Part shown: piece by piece, positions 1 through 60,131 of the stretch
Layout of the letters: each line of letters begins with the position of its first letter
Position numbering within the stretch: the stretch's first letter is position 1
Origin: Gigantopelta aegis
Lineage: Eukaryota > Mollusca > Gastropoda > Neomphalida > Peltospiridae
DNA: 64,000 nucleotides
Direction of reading: 5' to 3'
Assembly (NCBI RefSeq): GCF_016097555.1
Contig: NC_054709.1
Location: 30,176,207 to 30,240,206, forward strand
The notes under the pieces: generated by a model
Seen by the model: only the letters and a program-made list of their open reading frames with translations
Told to the model about the DNA's origin: nothing
Databases searched by the model: none
Position numbers and translations under genes: made by a program

Positions 1-292
1 TGTGTTATAGGGGAGATGTATAAGATCTGCTGTGTTTGTGTTGTAGGGGAGATGTATAAGATCTGCTGTGTTTGTGTTATAGGGGAGATGTATAAGATCT
101 GCTGTGTTTGTGTTGTAGGGGAGATGTATAAGATCTGCTGTGTTTGTGTTACAGGGGAGATGTATAAGACCTGTGTTTGTGTTATAGGGGAGATGTATAA
201 GATCTGCTGTGTTTGTGTTGTAGGGGAGATGTATAAGATCTGCTGTGTTTGTGTTGTAGGGGAGATGTATAAGACCTGTGTTTATGTTGTAG
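1..292 (+). repeat. Tandem array (36-bp unit) carrying the DNPEP acceptor site
   Basis: About eight head-to-tail units of 36 bp (some 30 bp) run from the window edge into the exon at 293. Each unit contains gtgttgtag followed by GGGAGATG, which copies the real intron end (tttatgttgtag then GGGATCG). Each unit therefore holds a candidate 3' splice site; the last copy is the real one. The left edge of the array is outside the window. The unit length is a multiple of three, which is why it reads as a cysteine-rich open frame; I do not think it is translated. Confidence 0.85.
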
Positions 293-394
293 GGGATCGT
301 CATCAAGTTCAACTCCAATCAGCGCTACGCCACCACGGCCGTCACTGCAACCATCCTACGAGAGATCGCCAGAAAGGTGGATGCTCCACTTCAG
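293..394 (+). CDS. DNPEP: DNPEP exon (third from last)
   Basis: 102 bp, phase 0 in and out, reading [19 protein letters not shown] and onward to DAPLQ. The acceptor is ttgtag before 293; the donor is CAG|gttggaag after 394. The exon begins exactly where the 36-bp border array ends. Confidence 0.93.
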
Positions 395-3300
395 GTTGGA
401 AGTTTTAAAGACGCACCATCTATTTCTTAAACACTATAATAGTGGTTTTAGATAAAGTGTACATGTATGTAATCTATATCAATTCACCCATCTATATCGA
501 TATCATCCATCCATATCGATATCGCCCATCGATATCGTCCATCCATATCGATATCACCTATCCATATCGATATCGTCCATCCATATCGATATCACCTATC
601 CATATCGATATCTTCCATCCATATCGATATCACCCCTCCATATCGATATCGTCCATCCATATTGATTTCACCCATCCATATCGGTATCTTCCATCCATAT
701 CGATATCACCCATCCATATCGATCAGGGGTGCACAAATCGGTTGTCCGTGCGACCGGGACAACCAAAATATGTTGCGGGCAACCATTCTTTGTCAAACAG
801 TTGCCCGATGGGCAACCAAGAAAATCATAAAAGTAAAATGAAAAACAAAACTTCACGACACTCAGACAGTCACGGGCAATTCAAAAGTATTGAAACTGAT
901 AACTTGACTGACAGGCGATATAAATATCAACCCACTCAGCGTCCACCGTGCATGATTTTGACGCGTTCAATGCAGACCGATATGTTCCAGAATGGTGGCT
1001 ATTAGCAAAGGGCACAAGACATGTGAAAGGCCACAAACTACACCAACAAGCATCCAGTTCTAAGCTAAAAAATTTGGCTAAGCCATTTTTTATCTTCCGA
1101 TGTGAACAATTGGTTACATAATCTATCCGACACCTAACATATAATAATAATACCAAATATTAACAGGGATCTCGCGACTGGTAATGACATGTGGTGTCAT
1201 CAAGAGTTCAGCATAACAATGTTTGCTTATTTTAATAATCAGTTAATAATTTTAACGGCAACATGTATACAAGAAAAGTCTGAAAAATCTGTAGGGTGTT
1301 ATTTTAACTCTGTAAAGTCTTTGAGCCAAAATAATAAAAACGGACCGAAATTGCGTGTCAATTTCAATACACATGCTAGTTCAGGGCCAAAGACAAGTAG
1401 GCTAGGGCTGAGTTTAGCTAGACCGAGCAAAACAAAAACGTCCGCTAAACTGGTTTATGCGCTTCACGTTAAACCCAATGTCCACGTCGGGAACCAATCA
1501 CATAGTTCGCGAACGTTTGGTGCTTGACAGTCAGCCGAGACTGATGCACGTGTCAAAAGACATCGTTATGGACATTAAACAATACGATTACACGCAAGTA
1601 AATCTTGATGTAAATTTGTGAGAAAAACCCCCACCACCAAATAGTTGTTCGCATCAATGAATACTTAATTGCTGTTTCGTTTGTTTATTTCTGTTGTCTT
1701 TGTTAATTTCGCGATCGCGGGAAAGGAACATGCAGTATTTATACAAATTGCGGTTAAACGTACACTGAATACAATTAGTTAAAAATAATCATGATATTTG
1801 TTAGATAAAATATTATATAACTTTGTTGACTTGAGGTGACATCTCAAAAGTTAGCTAGATTTTAAAAAGACCGTAAAATTTGAATTCATTATCTTTTTAA
1901 TCAAAACCTTTTGACGTAAATGGATAGTTGTCATAACGTGAAGTCAGCATTCTTAGGCTACGTATTTTACAAGCTGAAATCAACAACAAGCATTTAACAC
2001 GACGTGGAAATCAACAAAATGGCGCAAATGACGAAATTGTTGGGGTGTGGAATAGATAGTTTACTTTAAAATACAATTAAAAGCAGTTCAAACCAAACTA
2101 AAGATTGTTATTTTACAGAAATAATGAGCACTGTTTAAAAAAAAAAGAAGAGTATTGGCTCTCAATTTTTTATTAATGCCATAGGCCTTAGAATTTGGGG
2201 TGTGTTTGCAGAGGGCATTGGCTTCGAACTGCATATCTCCCCTCACCCACTGAAAAATCAAAGTAATATATTAACTGCCCCTACCCTCATTGCTGTCTTT
2301 GATTTTGATCAGGTGCTAATTTTGTTATTCAGATTTATTCCAGTTTGTACACAATTAGCTGAAAAAGATGCATTTTCATATTCATATATAAATACTCTAT
2401 ACAGTACTACACAAAACAATTTTGGCTAAAACATTTTCATTATGGCGAATAAAAATCCCATTTGGCAATTTTTTTGGCTACAGGTATTTTTAATCCTGGA
2501 TGAGCCCTGAGTTCATCAAAGTATTATGACTGTGACAGCCCAAGCAAGATCGAACCGCCTCAGCTTATTGGTTTTTTCTCTCGTTCCAACCAGTGCACAA
2601 CAACTGGACAAAGGCTGTGGTATGTGCCTTCCTGTCTGTGGGAAAGTGCATATAAAAGATCCCTTGCTGCATTAGGAAAAATGTAGCGGGTTTCCTCTGA
2701 TGACTACGAGTCAGAATTACCAAATGTTTGACATCCAATAGCCGATGATTAATTAATCAATGTGCTCCAGTGGTGTCGTTAAACAAAACAAACTTTCTTT
2801 CAGCCTAAGCGAAGATGAGCTGTAGATAAATAATGTTAAAAAAGAAATAAAAATAAAAACTAATAAGTAATGATAATAATAAAAACATTTGAAATTTCAG
2901 TTTCATTTTAAAGACAGTTCAAAATTATATTCATAAAACTTTTTATGAAATACTAGTATGTGGGCAACCAAGAGATGATGTTGGGCAACCAAACTTCAGC
3001 TACTGGTTACCCACCGGGCAACTATCACAATTTCACATTTGTGCACCCCTGTCGATATCGTCCATCCATATTGATATCACCCATCCATATCGATATCGCC
3101 CATCCGTATCGGTATCGCCCATCCATATCGATATCACCCATCCATATCGATATCTTCCATCCATATTGATATCACTCATCCATATTGATATCATCACCCC
3201 AAATCGATATCATCCATCCATATCGATATCATCCATCCATATCGGTATCTTTCATCCATATCGGTATCTTTCATCCATCTTCTGCAAGGTAGATGGTGCA

Positions 3301-5457
3301 CTAGTTTGAAATCTTGAAGCAGGCAATACTTTTGTTTTGTAAATTTTGATTAGTGACGGTTACAAACCAGCTGAAAATTAATTGGCATCTACTGAAACTA
3401 GGGTACATTTCATGAGGTATTTACAGCCATTTTTTAGTATTCAAATATTTGATACCGTCCTTCAGATTCAGTCAATGTGACTATTCTATTAGCTGTAATA
3501 TTCTATTAGCTGTATAATAGCTGTAATATTCTATTAGCTGTATAATAGCTATATAATTCTATTAGCTGTATAATAGCTGTAATATTCTATTAGCTGTATA
3601 ATAGCTGTAATATTCTATTAGCTGTATAATAGTTGTAATATTCTATTAGCTGTATAATAGCTGTAATATTCTATTAGCCGACAAGCCATTATGTGGAATG
3701 CACTGTGAACGTTTTGTGTGTTCCAGGAGGTAGTGGTGAGGAACGACTCGGCCTGTGGGTCCACGATCGGGCCAATCATGTCCGCGAAACTCGGGATGAA
3801 GACGATCGACGTGGGCGGACCTCAGCTGAGCATGCACTCGATCCGCGAGATGTGTTGTACGTCCAGCGTGCACCAGGCGCTCACTCTGTTCAAGGTAGAC
3901 TTACGTTAGACCACAAATACTCGGCTCGAACTTCACAGTTATAGTCCTTCCAACGGGGGGTGGGTGGAACATAGCTCAGTGGTAAAGTGCTTGCTTGATG
4001 TGCAGTCGGTCTGGGATTGATCCTCATCAGTGTTGCCATTGGGCTATTTCTCGTTCCAGCCAGTGCATCACGACTGGTATATCAAAGGCTGTGGTATGTG
4101 CTATCCTGTCTGTGGGATGTTGCATATAAAAGATCCCTTGCTGCTAATTTAACAATTTAGTAGCTTTTCTTTCTGAGACTATGTCAAAATTACCAATAGC
4201 TAATATTCAATGATTAATAAATCAATGGGCTCTAGTGGTGTTGTTAAACAAAACAAACTTCTTTCTTCCCACAGGGAACGCCCTAGGTTATTTATATCTA
4301 AGCCGATTGTTTTCTAAATTGCACATAATAATAGGTGGGTTTTTTATTTTTATTTTCAAACCACTTTTACTTTTCTTATTACGTCAAATTAAACTGAAAT
4401 TATTTACAAAAACCCAATGTACATGGAGGCTGGGAAGGACTACAGCTACATGTACCGACATCATTTTTTAAATGTTTCCTGCCTCGGACAAATTGTTCAC
4501 TTAAAGGGACAGTCCTGAGTTTACAACCATTGTAAAGTGTTTCCGACCAATAGAGCCATTTCGATGACGTAACATACAAATTAAATACATTTTCTTTTTT
4601 AGAATATCAGCGTCTGTATTTACAAAGTGTTTGTTGTTGTCCTAATGCTTGTAGTAGCCCAAACCGGATTTTACCTCCCAATAATTTCATATGTACGAAA
4701 TAATATACATCACAAATTAAAGTAAAAAACTGAGCGCTAAAAACATTAGTATACGACAGCAAACACATTCGATATACAGACACTGGTATTCTAAACAAGA
4801 AAATGTATTTAGTATGAAATAGTAGTCGCCAACAAGGCTTTGTTATCACAAACATCTTACAATGGCTGCAAACTCAGGAAAGTCCCTTTAAGGCAATTTT
4901 GATTCTGCATGCAGCAAGTTTAAATCGGTAATATTTGCAACAAATATAAAAATAAAGAAGTATCTCCTAGCGGCAATAATGTTTATACAGTGGCAGTAAG
5001 TTGCCATTGGTAATGCCCCTAATCTACAGCAATTCACATCACAATTATAATGTGTATTGTCATTGGCACTGCAACTGGTGTTACAGAGGCCGTGGTATGT
5101 ACTATCCTGTCTGTGGGATGGTGCATATAAAAGATCCCTTGCTGCTAATCGAAAAGAGTAGCCCATGAAGTGGCGACATCGGGTTTCCTCTCTCAATACC
5201 TGTGTGGTACTTACCCATATGTCCATGGATGTGTTGAGTGTGTCGTTAATAAAACATTTCCTTCCTTTCTTCTTGATCATTCTCAGTACCTACTCTACCA
5301 CAGAAAACCTGATCCCCTAATTTAAGTAGAAATGCACTCTGAATTGTGGTCTTAAATGACAATTTTTGTTAGATCTACCCTTTAATAATCTGTTGGCTTC
5401 TCTTTTCAGGCTTTCTTTGAGCTGTACCCAGAAGTCTCAGCATCGATCAACTTTTGA
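293..5457 (+). CDS. DNPEP: Aspartyl aminopeptidase, last three coding exons (5' part outside window)
   Basis: M18-family zinc aminopeptidase that removes N-terminal Asp/Glu from peptides in the cytosol. Three exons (293-394, 3727-3894, 5410-5457) join in phase 0 into 105 residues plus a TGA stop. Recognised blocks are [27 protein letters not shown], the metal-ligand His in [13 protein letters not shown], and the C-terminal [11 protein letters not shown]. They align in order with the end of animal DNPEP as I remember it. All borders are ag/gt. The two introns hold tandem repeats, a hAT-like element and a SINE. No clear poly(A) signal was picked out. The gene is convergent with DARS1. Confidence 0.95.
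479..723 (+). repeat. 18-bp satellite (catccatatcgatatcac), left half
   Basis: About 13 units of 18 bp with few variants, in DNPEP intron sequence. The same array resumes at 3052 after an inserted element, so the two halves were once one array. Confidence 0.9.
724..3051. mobile_element. Non-autonomous hAT-like element, 2.3 kb, inserted in the 18-bp satellite
   Basis: The ends are a perfect 15-bp inverted repeat, CAGGGGTGCACAAAT at 724-738 and ATTTGTGCACCCCTG at 3037-3051. Both are followed inward by gggcaacc-type subterminal repeats in opposite orientation. Flanks share tcgat on both sides, so the target duplication looks like 5 bp, although the satellite context makes this uncertain. I find no transposase open frame. 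A SINE (about 2575-2805) is nested inside. The rest (about 1000-2520) is AT-rich with nothing else recognised. Confidence 0.8.
2575..2805 (+). mobile_element. tRNA-derived SINE body (type B), nested in hAT-like element
   Basis: It carries the shared SINE core (ggtatgtgcc, cctgtctgtggga, aaaagatcccttgctgc) and the 3' tail gttaaacaaaacaaacttt. The tRNA-like head is not clear. Confidence 0.8.
3052..3280 (+). repeat. 18-bp satellite, right half
   Basis: Continuation of the 479-723 array beyond the inserted element: the same 18-bp unit, about 12 copies, more diverged towards the right. Confidence 0.88.
3475..3680 (+). repeat. 28-bp tandem array next to a DNPEP acceptor
   Basis: Roughly seven units of ctgtataatagctgtaatat followed by tctattag, ending 46 bp before the exon at 3727. 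The splice site itself is not inside the unit. Confidence 0.85.
3727..3894 (+). CDS. DNPEP: DNPEP exon (second from last), metal-ligand His
   Basis: 168 bp, phase 0. It reads [20 protein letters not shown], then [16 protein letters not shown] and ends LTLFK. The acceptor is gtgttccag, the donor AAG|gtagac. The His of MHSIRE is a conserved M18 metal ligand. Confidence 0.96.
3953..4262 (+). mobile_element. tRNA-derived SINE, type B, full length
   Basis: The head has A-box-like tagctcagtggtaaagtgct and B-box-like gggattgatcc. The shared core (tgtgggatgttgcatataaa, agatcccttgctgc) follows, and the tail is gttaaacaaaacaaactt plus ctttctt. It lies in the last DNPEP intron. Confidence 0.9.
4501..4891. 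mobile_element. MITE with TTAA ends, copy 1
   Basis: 391 bp bounded by ttaaagggac (4501) and gtcccttta-a (to 4891). Inverted repeats extend inward (cctgagttt...aaactcagg). A TTAA on each side is the target duplication expected of piggyBac-type elements; that family call is inference. It is paralogous to 26743-27131, with fragments near 12600-12650 and 51045-51140. Confidence 0.75.
5085..5278 (+). mobile_element. SINE, 5'-truncated, with type A tail
   Basis: Core and 3' part only (cctgtctgtgggatggtgca through cgttaataaaacatttcctt), in the last DNPEP intron. Confidence 0.8.
5410..5457 (+). CDS. DNPEP: DNPEP terminal exon
   Basis: 48 bp after the acceptor tcttttcag, reading [15 protein letters not shown] and then TGA. 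The FFEL(F/Y)P block matches the C-terminal end of animal DNPEP. Confidence 0.93.
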   Translation, partial: AFFELYPEVSASINF

Positions 5458-5620
5458 ATCTACACATGGAGACAATAGAATTGTGCATCTGTATTGTTGG
5501 TAGACGTTGCAGCACAAAGTAAAACCATCAGTCCTGGATTCAACGATATTCTATATTTGCAAACTATTCAAAGAACTGTGTGTGTGAACTGTGTGTGAAC
5601 TGTGTGTACTAGACTGTTAA

Positions 5621-6157
5621 CAGGCTTGCAAGCGGGCCCTTATTTTCCTAATTTTCCTTATTTTTTGACAGCAGCCCTAATATTCCTTATTAAAGCTTCA
5701 AAATCCTAAAAAGCCCTAATTTTTTGTGTGAAAATCCTAAATTTTGAAATTTTTTGATAAATGCAACATAAAATAAGTGTTGGAATTAATTAAATCTAGC
5801 CTTAGTATACTTTCAGATAATGAATATGTTGAATTAATGTATTTCTCAGAAGACATCTTGGTGGTTATCAGCATCATATTCAGCATGGATTTGCACCATA
5901 TCAGATTACTTTAATCTGGTTGTATTGATATGCTGAATATCGCTGTTGATGACCATTGGCATGATCTTCTGAGTTGGTAATTAGCTTTTGTATTTATGTT
6001 CTCCCTGGAGGTGAGTACAGAATGTTTTTCTTTTATATTGATTATTGAATTTCAGTCCTTATTTTTGTCAAAAAATTCCTTAAATTAGCCCTTATTTTTT
6101 AAGAATTTTGCCCTAAAAAAAGCCCTTATTTTTCACAAAATCTTGCTTGAAAGCCTG
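5621..6157. mobile_element. Non-autonomous inverted-repeat element (hAT-like ends)
   Basis: It starts CAGGCTTGCAAGCGGGCCCT and ends with the inverse CTTGCTTGAAAGCCTG. Both ends carry cccttatttt-type subterminal repeats. 537 bp, no open frame. No clean target duplication was seen. Confidence 0.65.
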
Positions 6158-6800
6158 TATTAATTAATATTTTGAAACTAGACCAGCTTAAAGGCCCATC
6201 TACCAGTGTATTATGAAAAATTCAGACACGGAAATAAGCAGTGCCTGGAACCCCATACACCGGTCACCATACATGTAAATCTGGTGACCTATAGGTTACA
6301 ACATGTTTATCAAGTGAACAATTCCCACCGATACTTATTGGATGCTCAATGATTTCAAATCATGTTTATGTCCCAAGTGACATAATTTTCAACTGTCACG
6401 AGCTTCAGCGAAACTTTTTTTAACAAGTGACATAAACATGATACTAAATGGTAGCAAGTTTAATATGCTATTTATTACTCATAATCAATCTTAATTTATA
6501 TCGCTCAACTCGTTTGGTTGACGCTTTGGCAAGGTTGTATTTGATATATACATGTCAACCATATATATATTGTCAACCATATGGGTAATAATTGGTTATT
6601 CATTCACATCACTGTACTGATAGTACTTTGTGTAATTTATGTTTAAACATTCATTTGAACTTATTTTCGTGCTTATATCCAAGTAAGGTTCAAGCATGCT
6701 GTCCAGGGCATTGGGTTAGAGGTTAATTGTTGGTGGTTGGTGTGAGAGAAGAGGGTGTAGTCGCCTTACCCCTACCCAGTGAGTTGATAAAACCTACTAC

Positions 6801-7183
6801 TGGCCTCGGTGGCGCAGTGGTTAAGCCATTGTACTACAGGTTGGTAGGTACTGGGTTCAGATCCCAGTCGAGGCATGGGATTTTTAATCCAGATGCCGAC
6901 TCCAAACCCCGAGTGAGTGCTCCGCAAGGCTCAATGGGTAGGTGTAAACCACTTGCACCGACCAGTGATCCATAACTGGTTCAACAAAGGCCATGGTTTG
7001 TGCTATCCTGCCTGTGGGAAGCGCAAATAAAAGATCCCTTGCTGCCAATCGGAAGAGTAGCCCATGTAGTGGCGACAGCGGGTTTCCTCTCAAAATCTGT
7101 GTGGTCCTTAACCATATGTCTGATGCCACATAACCGTAAATAAAATGTGTTGAGTGCGTCGTTAAATAAAACATTCTTTCTGG
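6801..7183 (+). mobile_element. tRNA-derived SINE, type A, full length
   Basis: The head is ggcctcggtggcgcagtggt with B-box-like gggttcagatcc, followed by catgggatttttaatccaga, the shared core and the tail cgttaaataaaacattcttt. Confidence 0.92.
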
Positions 7184-7884
7184 TCATGTTTAAACGGCAT
7201 GAAAAACTTAGCTGGTGCAGTCTGGCTTCATAAATGATCTTTCCTGTCCTTGCAGTGCCGGTTTTAACACTATCATGTGTGAATAACAGTATTAATATTT
7301 ATTACCGTCATTGTAATTTGTATTTGCATGTCATGTACAAGGTTAATGACATAATTAATGGGCCAGTTTCACCCATACTGATTCAAGAGCATCACGTAAA
7401 ACCATATCAGTGATCAGTCAAGCAGTTTGCAGATGGTGATGTCACTGAACATGGGCCTGATGGCGTGTAAATGATAACTAGTATTATAAGCTATTTGTTT
7501 GCCTAATGGAGTGTAAATAACCAAATACAAGAACAATATTGTGATCTTAGTATTAGAAATTATTTATTTTCTTTACAAGTAATCAAATATATATATATAT
7601 ATATATAGATTATATATCAAATAGAAGATTGACTGATAAAATAGGTGAGAAATCCAAAAAACAAAATATAGCAGCTGATAACATTATATAATTTAAAAGA
7701 TCAAATTAAAACCCATTCTCATAAAATAGTTGTTTATTTTGTGTATACATGTCAAAGAAGAATAAGAATAAAATATTTTCATTCCATATTTTCTGTTGTC
7801 AATTTAACAAATAAAATGAATGTTGCAATATGTTAGTTCATCGACGTAACATTTTTATCCCCATTACAATACTACCAACTAAAA

Positions 7885-8192
7885 GAATTTTTTTTATTTA
7901 ACAATGTACTCAACACATTTTATTTAATGTTATATGGTGTTGGACATATGGTTTAGGACCACATGTTTAGGGAGGAAACCTCCTGTCACCACTTCATAGG
8001 CTAATCTTTTTGATTAGCAGCAAGGGATATATGCACCATATGACAGGATAGCACATACCACGGCCTTTGATGTACCAGTTGTGGTGCACTAGCTTGAGTG
8101 AGAAATAGCGCAATTGACTGGGATCGATCCCAAACTGACTGTGCATCAAGTGAACCTTTTCCACTGGAGTACGTCCCGCCCAATATTTAATC
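7885..8192 (-). mobile_element. tRNA-derived SINE, type B head, type A tail
   Basis: Inverse orientation: atttaacaatgtactcaaca tail first, ending in cgtcccgccc, the inverse of the type B head, with gatcgatccc as B box. Confidence 0.85.
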
Positions 8193-8584
8193 AAGTGCAT
8201 TGGATGGGCAAACTGGCATCATAACTCTATATAAATGCCTCTTCATAAGTTAACATATACCAACCCATATCAAATATTCAACTTTCGATTTTACAATCCT
8301 AATTATGTAAACTTGAGAAAGTTTTCAATTATTAGGGACCTATTGTGTAGTGACCTTACACCTTCCATTAAGATCTCTGTGGGAGCCAGTTTACTTTTCT
8401 ACTTGTATCCAATTAAGGTTCAAGAACACTGTTCTGAACACACACATGAAATATTTATTTTCTTTGAAATATACTCTTCACAAAAAGTAGGGGAACCTGA
8501 AATATTAAAACGTACGTTTTGACCACAGACATCATAGTAAAGAATGTTCAAGTCTGTTTATCAACACACCGAAACACATTCCAT

Positions 8585-8742
8585 AGTTTCCATATAAAAT
8601 ATCCCTTGCTACTAACTGAAAAATGTAGCAGGTTTCCTCTCTAAGACTGTCAGAATTACCAAATGTTTGACATCCAATAGTAGATGATTAATATATCAAT
8701 GTGCTTTAGTGGTGGTGTTAAACAAAACAAACTTTAAAACTT
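8585..8742 (+). mobile_element. SINE fragment (3' half, type B)
   Basis: Begins in the core (catataaaatatcccttgct) and ends gttaaacaaaacaaact. Confidence 0.75.
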
Positions 8743-9195
8743 TTTATTGTCATGTTCACCGGGAAAGAGAGAACATACAAATCGCTCTTCAATAGCTCTT
8801 TTCTTTACATACACAGAAAAACCAACCCAAACCCGTACGTACACATGTATATACATCAATTCACACATGTATATACATCAATTCCATCATGCAAACTCGG
8901 AACAATTATTACAGTTAATCAATTCTGATTTTTATATATACAATGAATTCACTTGGGACCAATGAAACATGCCACCAGTTTAGATGGATTTCGTCCAGAG
9001 TTACGGTTCTTGCAATTTAGTGAACAGAAAATACAACTGTAAATCTCTTCAGTATCTACTTTCTTTACCTACACAGCAAAACAAACCTGAGCTTATTTAC
9101 ACCAATTCCATCATGCAAGCTAGGATTCAGTTTTATATACACAGTGGACTCTGTGTAAACCCAATTCATTTGGGACAAATGAAATAAAAGTAAAG

Positions 9196-9592
9196 TAAAG
9201 TTTGTTTTATTTAACGACGCCGCTAGAGCACATTGATTTTTCATCTTATCATCGGCTATTGGACGTCAAACATATGGTCATTCTGACACTGTTTTTAGAG
9301 GAAACCCGCTGTCGCCACATAGGCTACTCTTTTTACGACAGGCAGCAAGGGATCTTTTATTTGCGCTTCCCACAGGCAGGATAGCACAAACCATGGCCTT
9401 TGTTGAACCAGTTATGGATCACTGGTCGGTGCAAGTGGTTTACACCTACCCATTGAGCCTTGCGGAGCACTCACTCAGGGTTTGGAGTCGGTATCTGGAT
9501 AAAAAATCCCATGCCTCGACTGGGATCTGAACCCAGTACCTACCAGCCTGTAGACCGATGGCCTGCCACGACGCCACAGAGGCCGGTCCGAC
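9196..9592 (-). mobile_element. Mosaic SINE: type A head with type B tail
   Basis: In + coordinates it opens with the inverse type B tail (tttgttttatttaacgac, ccgctagagcacattgattt) and closes with the inverse type A head (ccacagaggccgg). This shows template switching or shared tails between the SINE families. Confidence 0.8.
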
Positions 9593-9791
9593 AAATGAAA
9601 TATGCCAGTTTAGACCGATTTCATCCAGAGTTACAGTTTGTGTGATAGAACAGAAAATACAAACATAAATAAAGTGTCTATGATTGTAATCAATCCCTAG
9701 AGAATCACTAACTGTCCCTCTTCTATAATCTGTATTTATATAACAAGCAGGTCTGCGTTGTGATATTTTCTAATGTTGCATCTGTTTGTAA

Positions 9792-10290
9792 ATGGGGGTG
9801 GAACGCAGCCGAGTGGTAAAGCTCTTGCCTGACGCGCAGTTGGTCAAATGTTGATCACAGTCGTTGGCCGAACATTCCAGCATGTGCACAACAACTGGTA
9901 CAGTGAAACCTCTCAAAACTGGACCCCTGTAAACTGGAATTCCCTCAAAACCAGACCCCCTGTAAACTGGAATTCCCTCAAAACCGGATGTTTTTCTAGG
10001 GCCCTTTTTAAATATAGGTACAAAAGACAACTGGAGACCTCTTAAAACCAGACTTTTTATCTTGTCCTGAGGGTATCCGGTTTAGATGAGTTTCACTGTA
10101 TATCAAAAGTTGTGGTATGTGCTATCCTGTCTGTGGGATGGTGCATATAAAAGATCCCTAGCTACTTGTGGAAAAATGTAGCAGGTTTCCTCTCTAAGAC
10201 TATGTCAAAAGTACCAAATGTTTGACATCCAATAGCCGATTATTAATAAGTAAAATGTGCTCTAGTGGTGCAGTTAAACAAAACAAACTT
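9792..10290 (+). mobile_element. Type B SINE split by a TA-flanked MITE
   Basis: Head 9792-9900 (ggtggaacgcagccgagtgg) and body 10101-10290 (aaagttgtggtatgtgctat to aaacaaaacaaact) are separated by the 198-bp element at 9901-10098. Confidence 0.8.
9901..10098. mobile_element. Mariner/pogo-like MITE inside a SINE
   Basis: Ends CAGTGAAACC and GTTTCACTG with a TA on each side (9899-9900, 10099-10100), the Tc1/mariner-superfamily target duplication. The interior has three copies of a ctggaattccctcaaaac-type repeat. A diverged relative may lie at about 25917-26243. Confidence 0.75.
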
Positions 10291-10982
10291 TAACTCTAAC
10301 TTTATAAATGTGGCCTGCTATTTATTATTTTTAAATAGCAGGTCAAAAGAAATAGGTCCAGCTAAAAATAAGACAGGGTTCTGTTCCACATCAACTAACT
10401 TAACGCTAAGACCACGTGAAGTACACGAAGTAGTTACGCACTTAGGAGGATCTTAACGCTAAGATTGCTTCATAGAACGGAGCACAGAGCGGGGCAAGGG
10501 AAGAGCTTGGGACAAAATTTAATTAAACTCTGAGATGTGTTCTGCAGCAGTATGGAATGAGAAGGTAACAGAAACACGAGCTAAATAACAGCTGAAATAA
10601 CTGTACATGCATATCTCTCTTGAAACATTACCTGTGATTTTAAAAATAATCTTACATGCATATCTCTCATGAAACCTTACCTGTAATTTTAAAATTAATC
10701 TTACATGCATATCTCTCTTGAAACCGTACCTGTAATTTTCTAAAGAGTGTTTATAAATACTTTTAGCAAGTGAATTTCTATTGCACCTGCTAAGTCTAAA
10801 AATAATCGACTGCTTTTGGCTTCTCGCAGACTGCTATTTCAAACCCTATATCGATTATAATAACAAATGTTTAGCAATGATTATATTTATCAGACAGTTT
10901 TAAATAGGAATTCTTCCAGTTGCAGTCGTTGCCATGTTACTGAGATACAACGGCAGGGTAGGCGGGAAGATTTAATAGTTGG

Positions 10983-59866
<48,884 letters not shown>

Positions 59867-60091
59867 TATGTCCGTTGATTGAATTCAACCGGGAGTCCGA
59901 TGTTTATTTCCCCTCACGCGTTCTTGTGCAATCAAGTGCAACTCGCGCACACAGCACGTGCCGATCCCAGCATTCACTGCTCAACATGGACGGACGAGTA
60001 GAGGGAAGTGTCGGGGCTCGCGCATTTCGCTGCTTGTGCACGGAGAAACCGATTTGTTTACCAACAAAAGTGGATCACTCACGAGTTTAAG
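59867..60091. promoter_or_regulatory. Putative bidirectional promoter, DARS1 / zinc-finger gene
   Basis: 225 bp between two divergent start codons, relatively rich in CG dinucleotides against the AT-rich introns (59930-60100). No TATA box stands out on either side. Both 5' UTRs must lie within or be spliced into it. Confidence 0.6.
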
Positions 60092-60131
60092 ATGTCCCGA
60101 CGAAAACAGATCAAACCTCAGCACATATCCA
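60092..60131 (+). CDS. First coding exon of a SALL/BCL11/FOG-type zinc-finger gene
   Basis: ATG at 60092 (AAGATGTCC, A at -3) reads MSRRKQIKPQHIS and then a donor A|gtgagt. MSRRKQ-x-x-P is the N-terminal motif that recruits the NuRD complex and is known in SALL, BCL11 and FOG proteins. KPQHI resembles SALL most, but BCL11 (KPQHL) is close. Exon phase 1 out. The rest of the gene would lie beyond 64000; none of its zinc fingers are in view. Confidence 0.72.

Larger units (their letters stand above)
5458..10982. other. Intergenic region between convergent DNPEP and DARS1
   Basis: No host exon recognised. It holds the listed transposable elements. The stretches 6160-6800, 7190-7880 and 10290-10980 are AT-rich with short repeats only (for example an (at)n at 7590 and a 47-bp duplication around 10615-10735). 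Both 3' UTRs must lie here but I could not fix their ends. Confidence 0.7.

Noticed and set aside
442-1005. 187-codon frame with HPYRYRPSI repeats
   Set aside because: Translation of the 18-bp satellite continuing into the hAT-like element end.
4888-5280. Many 60-140-codon frames containing TTHSTHFIYGYMASDIWLRT-like text across the window
   Set aside because: These are translations of SINE tails and cores on the minus strand, recurring at every copy; not genes.
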